Source: JABSOG01 sp965277695
Lineage (GTDB): Bacteria; Pseudomonadota; Gammaproteobacteria; Enterobacterales; Alteromonadaceae
Direction: 5' to 3'
Assembly (NCBI GenBank): GCA_965277695.1
Contig: CBDIDQ010000022.1
Span: forward strand, 5,432 to 69,431
DNA length: 64,000 nucleotides
Shown in pieces: positions 60,337-64,000 of this stretch. The translations under genes and the position numbers were made by a program. How positions within the stretch are numbered: position 1 is the first letter of the stretch; every line of letters begins with the position of its first letter. The notes beneath the pieces are model-generated. The model was not told the origin of the DNA. It searched no databases and was given only the letters and a program-made list of their open reading frames with translations.

Positions 60337-61728
60337 TCACTTTGCATGACTGAAATTAAACGACTTGGGTCGGGTTAATTGTTCATAACCCAAGGTCGAT
60401 AACGCACAGCCGCGACCGGAGTGTTTTACCCCAACCCAAGGCAAGGCGGGGTCGAGATAATCACAGCGATTCATAAATACAGTGCCAGTTTGTAATTGTC
60501 CACCGATGGTTTTAGCGGCATTCTCGTCAGCGGTCCAGATCGAAGCGGTCAGACCAAAATCACTGTCATTCATCAAGGCAATCGCTTCTTCATCATCGGC
60601 CACTGGCATGATGCCAATCACCGGGCCGAAACTTTCTTGTTTCATTACCGCCATTTGATGATTGACGTCAGTAAGTACTTGCGGTGCTAGGTAGGCACTG
60701 CCGGGTTGACAGGCGGGAAACAAGGTCGGTGAAATATGGGTTTGTGCACCTTCGGCAATCGCTTGATTGATTTGCTCTCGGACATGCTGCGCCGCTTTGG
60801 CATTGACTAGCGGTCCCAATGAGGTTTGCGGCTCAAGCGGGTTCCCGAGCTGATAGGTTTCAACCGCTTTGACGACACCTTCAACAAAGGGGTGATAAAC
60901 CGAGTGATGCACATAAACCCGCTCTATACCACAACAGGATTGACCTGAATTGAAAAATGCACCATCAACTATCTGTTCAATTGCATGGTTGAAATTGGCA
61001 TCTTCTCTGACATAAGCCGGGTCTTTACCACCGAGTTCTAATGCCACGCCCATGAATTGCCCGGCAGCGGCTTGTTCGATGGCGACACCGCCACTGACTG
61101 AGCCGGTGAATGAGACAAAATCGACGTCTTTATGCTGGATAACTTCGCTGGTTTGTTGATGATCAAGATGCAAATAACTAAAGACCCCATGGGGTAAACC
61201 AACGGCTTCAAACGCCTCAAAGAAACGTTCGGCACACAACAAGGTTTGGGCAGAGTGTTTTAAAATCACCGTATTACCTGCCATCAACGCCGGAATAATC
61301 GAATTGACGGCAGTTAAATAAGGGTAGTTCCATGGTGCGATAGTGAACACCACACCTAAAGGTTCACGACGAATAAAGCGGGTGACACCGACTTTATCAC
61401 CGACCTTGTGGTCAAAAAGTTCAGCTTCGGCAATGCGGATCATATGGCGGCCACGCTCGGCTAAACCGGCCAATTCGCCTTGAGCGTATTGAATGGGTCG
61501 GCCCATCTGGCGGGTAATTTCTTCGGCCAGTTCGACTTTGTTAAGCAACATAAAATCTATTGCGTCATTGCAAAATACCGCGCGTTGAGCCAGTGACAAC
61601 TGTTGCCATTGTTGTTGTGCGGCGACGGCGTTGCTGATGGTTTGTGCAATCTCATCGCTGTTGGCGAGTTCGCGCTCAGCCACTATGCTGCTATCAATAG
61701 GTGAAGTGATTTGAATGGTTTTACTCAT
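60337..61728 (-). CDS. NAD(P)-dependent aldehyde dehydrogenase
   Basis: A 463-residue ALDH. FTIAPWNYPYLTAVNSIIPA is the cofactor/catalytic Asn block, VALELGGKDPAYV has the general-base Glu, and FFNSGQSCCGIERVYV the nucleophile Cys. GVKHSGRGCALSTLG closes the domain. It starts 21 bases after the glutamine-synthetase-like gene. It should oxidise the aldehyde produced by the alcohol dehydrogenase in the same operon. Confidence 0.92.
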   Translation of the reverse strand: MSKTIQITSPIDSSIVAERELANSDEIAQTISNAVAAQQQWQQLSLAQRAVFCNDAIDFMLLNKVELAEEITRQMGRPIQYAQGELAGLAERGRHMIRIAEAELFDHKVGDKVGVTRFIRREPLGVVFTIAPWNYPYLTAVNSIIPALMAGNTVILKHSAQTLLCAERFFEAFEAVGLPHGVFSYLHLDHQQTSEVIQHKDVDFVSFTGSVSGGVAIEQAAAGQFMGVALELGGKDPAYVREDANFNHAIEQIVDGAFFNSGQSCCGIERVYVHHSVYHPFVEGVVKAVETYQLGNPLEPQTSLGPLVNAKAAQHVREQINQAIAEGAQTHISPTLFPACQPGSAYLAPQVLTDVNHQMAVMKQESFGPVIGIMPVADDEEAIALMNDSDFGLTASIWTADENAAKTIGGQLQTGTVFMNRCDYLDPALPWVGVKHSGRGCALSTLGYEQLTRPKSFNFSHAK

Positions 61729-61749
61729 AATTGCGTTTCTCGACAGACA

Positions 61750-63117
61750 CTAAATAATCTCAAAATAACGTTCTAGTTCCCACTGGGAGATATGCTTGCG
61801 AAACTCTCGTTCTTCCCATTCTCTGGAGGCGGCATAATGATTGACAAAATCTTCGCCAAAATAGCTTTTCGCCATGGTTGAGGTTTTCAGCTTTTGGGTC
61901 GCATCCCATAAGGTACTGTCGAGCTTAAGATGCTCAGGGAAGGTTTGGTCGTAAGCACTGCCTTGAACCATATTGTCGATTTCACCGGGGTTTTCAATGC
62001 CCCATAGACCGGACGCTATTACCGCTGCAAGAATAATGTAGGGATTCGCATCGGCCGCTGCAATACGATATTCGAGTCGTTGAGATTTTTCGCTGCCGGG
62101 AATAATACGAATAGCACAGGTGCGATTATCTACCCCAACGCTGGCTTCGGTGGGTGCCCAGAAACCGGGGATCAAGCGTCGGTAAGAGTTAATGGTTGGG
62201 GCGATCATCGATAGCAGTTCAGGCATCAACTTTTGCTGTCCAGCGATAAAATGATGCATCAGCTTGCTCATGTTATGCTCATCGGCCTCTTCGAAAAACA
62301 GTGATTTGCCCTGTTTATCTTTGAGTGAGACATGAATATGACCACTTTGTCCAGGAAAGTCCGGTGACCAGCGAGCCATAAATGTGGCCATGCGGCCTTC
62401 ACGCTGCAACGCCACTTTGCTGAACGTTTTGAACATTGCGGCTCGGTCTGCTGACTCTAGTGCAGCGGTATAGGTAATGGCGGCTTCGAGGACACCGGGG
62501 CCAGTTTCTTCGTGCAAACCTTCTAAGCCCATATCCATGGACTCACACAAATTCAGTAGATTATGATAGGTTTCGGCTTCAACACTATTGCGGATCACTG
62601 AGTAACCAAAGTCGCCCGGTGCCATCGGCATCATGTCGCGATAGTTTTTATCACGCACCGATTGGGGCGATTCATTAAAGACAAAAAACTCGTACTCAAA
62701 GCCGCTGAACACTTCAATGCCCATGTCGGCGGCTCTGTCGAGTACCCGGCGCAGTATTCCGCGAGGACAAATTTTTTCAGCGGCATCAGCCATTTCACCA
62801 AGAAAAAACAAGCCATTTTCTTCAAAAGGCAAATCGCGGCAGCTTTGTGGAATAATTCGCACCGGGGCATCGGGGTAACCAGTATGCCAGCCAGTAAATT
62901 GAACATTATCATACAGCTGGTCTTTTACATCCCAACCCAGTATCACATCACAAAAGCCAAAACCATTATCAAGGGCCGATAAAAACTTGGCTTGAGACAT
63001 ATATTTGCCTCGCATCACCCCGTCAGTATCAAACACCCCAACCTTAATAAATTTAGGATTGCGTTCTTTGATGAGTTGCCTGGCATCATCATTGTTTTTT
63101 ATATTTCTTGGTTGCAT
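61750..63117 (-). CDS. Glutamine-synthetase-family gamma-glutamyl-amine ligase (PuuA-like)
   Basis: A 455-residue glutamine synthetase fold protein. VFSGFEYEFFVF, SGHIHVSLKDKQGKSLFFEE, and the C-terminal VDNRTCAIRIIPGSEKSQRL EYR-type block (read as separate motifs) mark the family. Length and the missing adenylylation-loop context place it with PuuA/GlnA4-type ligases rather than GlnA. It would attach glutamate to an amine, and the ALDH, Fe-ADH and GATase genes behind it suggest an amino alcohol such as ethanolamine. Confidence 0.87.
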   Translation of the reverse strand: MQPRNIKNNDDARQLIKERNPKFIKVGVFDTDGVMRGKYMSQAKFLSALDNGFGFCDVILGWDVKDQLYDNVQFTGWHTGYPDAPVRIIPQSCRDLPFEENGLFFLGEMADAAEKICPRGILRRVLDRAADMGIEVFSGFEYEFFVFNESPQSVRDKNYRDMMPMAPGDFGYSVIRNSVEAETYHNLLNLCESMDMGLEGLHEETGPGVLEAAITYTAALESADRAAMFKTFSKVALQREGRMATFMARWSPDFPGQSGHIHVSLKDKQGKSLFFEEADEHNMSKLMHHFIAGQQKLMPELLSMIAPTINSYRRLIPGFWAPTEASVGVDNRTCAIRIIPGSEKSQRLEYRIAAADANPYIILAAVIASGLWGIENPGEIDNMVQGSAYDQTFPEHLKLDSTLWDATQKLKTSTMAKSYFGEDFVNHYAASREWEEREFRKHISQWELERYFEII

Positions 63118-63312
63118 AGGTTACAAGCGCCTTTTTTTGTTTGGCCTTTTTAATCTGGCTTTTTTAATCCCAATAAGACTAGCAGGATTAAAGGTCGGTT
63201 GCTTTAAAAAGCTGGAAAATTTGTGCCTGCCTGATGGCTTTGTGACCCATACCGAAAAGTGTTTGACAATTTTCAGATCAGCGCAATAATCATTATTGAT
63301 AATTAAATAAAC

Positions 63313-63340
63313 TTGACAAGTACGACACATGTCGTACAAT
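63313..63340 (+). promoter_or_regulatory. Promoter with embedded operator of the toxin-antitoxin pair
   Basis: TTGACA (63313-63318) and TACAAT (63335-63340) are separated by 16 bases. Between and overlapping them lies the perfect inverted repeat GTACGACA ca TGTCGTAC (63320-63337). A repressor bound there would block RNA polymerase; the MqsA-like protein is the obvious candidate. An AAGGAG ribosome site follows at 63345-63350. Confidence 0.85.
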
Positions 63341-63356
63341 TCACAAGGAGAGTGTG

Positions 63357-63653
63357 ATGGGATTTAAAACAGCCAAAAATCAATTAATGAGTTGCCTCAA
63401 AGCGGGAAACGTATTCCACGAAGCCAGAAGCAATGTTGATCGCAAAAACCTGCTGTTAACCGAAGTCGTTTCGGTTGATGATGTGGCATTAATCATCGCT
63501 CGTTCACGCGGCAACAGCTATTCATCAAGCCCTCACCATGTCGATAAAACCATTGATGTTCATATCATAAAAACAAATTATGCGGGTTTCTATTGGTATA
63601 TCAAATGGTATTTCGTCGAGCCTGATTGCATTTTTATCAGCGTACATCATTAA
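63357..63653 (+). CDS. Putative toxin of a type II toxin-antitoxin pair
   Basis: A 98-residue small basic protein starting at ATG 63357, 6 bases after AAGGAG. It ends in GFYWYIKWYFVEPDCIFISV, a strand pattern like small RelE-superfamily or DUF4258-type toxins. I cannot name the family firmly. The strong repressible promoter before it and the zinc-finger MqsA-like gene 38 bases after it support a toxin-antitoxin unit. Confidence 0.65.
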   Translation: MGFKTAKNQLMSCLKAGNVFHEARSNVDRKNLLLTEVVSVDDVALIIARSRGNSYSSSPHHVDKTIDVHIIKTNYAGFYWYIKWYFVEPDCIFISVHH

Positions 63654-63691
63654 AAGCTCATCATTAAGTACTTGTTTTAAAGGAGTCAATT

Positions 63692-64000
63692 ATGAAGATT
63701 ATTAAAGTCGGGGATAACCAAAAGGTCATTTGTCACCAATGCGGTTCATTACAGCAGGCGACTTATGCACTTAGAGATGTGCCGTTTAGCGATGGCAGTG
63801 GCATGGTTAAAAATGTCTTGGTGGGGGTTTGCGATTGTTGCGAGTCAACGGTGGTGATCCCTCAGCAATCAACGCCGATGATTAAGCGGCAATTAGACAA
63901 GCAGCGCAAAGCGGTTGAAAGCCGGGTACCGACTCATATGATTGATATCCTTAACTTGGCGAGTGTTGAGGTTAGCGGCGGGATTGAATTTGTGCCAAAT
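63692..64000 (+). CDS. MqsA/YgiT-like zinc-finger antitoxin, 3' end outside window
   Basis: 103 residues are visible before the window edge. The N-terminus has two cysteine pairs, ICHQCGSLQQ and GVCDCCESTVVIPQQS, which form the zinc-binding domain of MqsA/YgiT-type antitoxins. A helical linker (MIKRQLDKQRKAVESRV) and the beginning of a further domain follow. The DNA-binding helix-turn-helix expected in MqsA would lie beyond 64000. An AAAGGAG ribosome site precedes the ATG. Confidence 0.78.
   Translation, partial: MKIIKVGDNQKVICHQCGSLQQATYALRDVPFSDGSGMVKNVLVGVCDCCESTVVIPQQSTPMIKRQLDKQRKAVESRVPTHMIDILNLASVEVSGGIEFVPN

Noticed and set aside
1..64000. CRISPR arrays, complete insertion sequences, integrases, rRNA
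   Set aside because: No regularly spaced direct repeats, no transposase or integrase reading frame and no rRNA segment seen on either strand.

Overview
The window looks like chromosome of a free-living, probably marine gammaproteobacterium of the Alteromonadales type. The reasons are the moderate GC content, two TonB-dependent receptors, an RND pump, CheB/CheR and hybrid-kinase signalling proteins, a glutamine-synthetase-type amine catabolic operon and many small toxin-antitoxin pairs. The genus cannot be fixed by reading alone. I saw no rRNA, tRNA, CRISPR array, prophage or complete insertion sequence. There are at least two families of dispersed palindromic repeats.

Layout. 1-4.2 kb: end of a YfiR-family gene, a TonB receptor, a lipoprotein of the amino-acid-binding type and a small HTH protein. 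4.3-7.9 kb (minus): a thiamine uptake operon made of a TPP riboswitch, a TonB receptor, a YkoF-type thiamine/HMP-binding protein and a ThiK-like kinase. 8.2-16.05 kb (plus): one long, tightly packed operon, thiD-thiO-thiS-thiG-thiE-thiF, then a Nudix hydrolase, an hmCMP-N-glycosidase-like protein, a thymidylate-synthase-like (d)CMP hydroxymethylase, a SAM methyltransferase and a PnuC/PnuT transporter. 16-19.5 kb: EamA permease, FMN hydroxy-acid dehydrogenase, and an AAA ATPase with a 38-bp palindrome at its start. 19.9-30 kb: an RND pump and a MacB-like ABC export system with three adaptor-type proteins. 30-43.8 kb: orphan antitoxin-like regulator, MatB-like acyl-CoA synthetase, decayed toxin with intact antitoxin, SDR epimerase, XPD/DinG-like helicase, EF-hand protein, haloalkane dehalogenase with MarR regulator, TauE permease, and an M48 peptidase followed by three AIM24-family paralogues. 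44-52 kb: HigBA, a MukBEF-like condensin operon in the order B-F-E, DUF3750-like protein, VapBC, FetB-like permease with a GDPD. 53-64 kb: hybrid histidine kinase, CheB-CheR fusion, gamma-glutamylation operon (GATase, Fe-ADH, ALDH, GS), and a toxin plus MqsA-like antitoxin cut by the window edge.

Most interesting system. The genes downstream of thiF match the three chemical steps needed to make bacimethrin, the 2-methoxy antivitamin of the thiamine pyrimidine (HMP): hydroxymethylation of CMP, cleavage of the N-glycosidic bond, and O-methylation. The synthase-like protein carries Asp where thymidylate synthase has the uracil-selecting Asn, at exactly the right spacing from the catalytic Cys. 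Because thiD and thiE sit in the same operon, the end product could be a methoxy-thiamine. The TPP riboswitch sits on the divergent uptake operon and not on the thi operon. The functional claims are inference from families and gene order.
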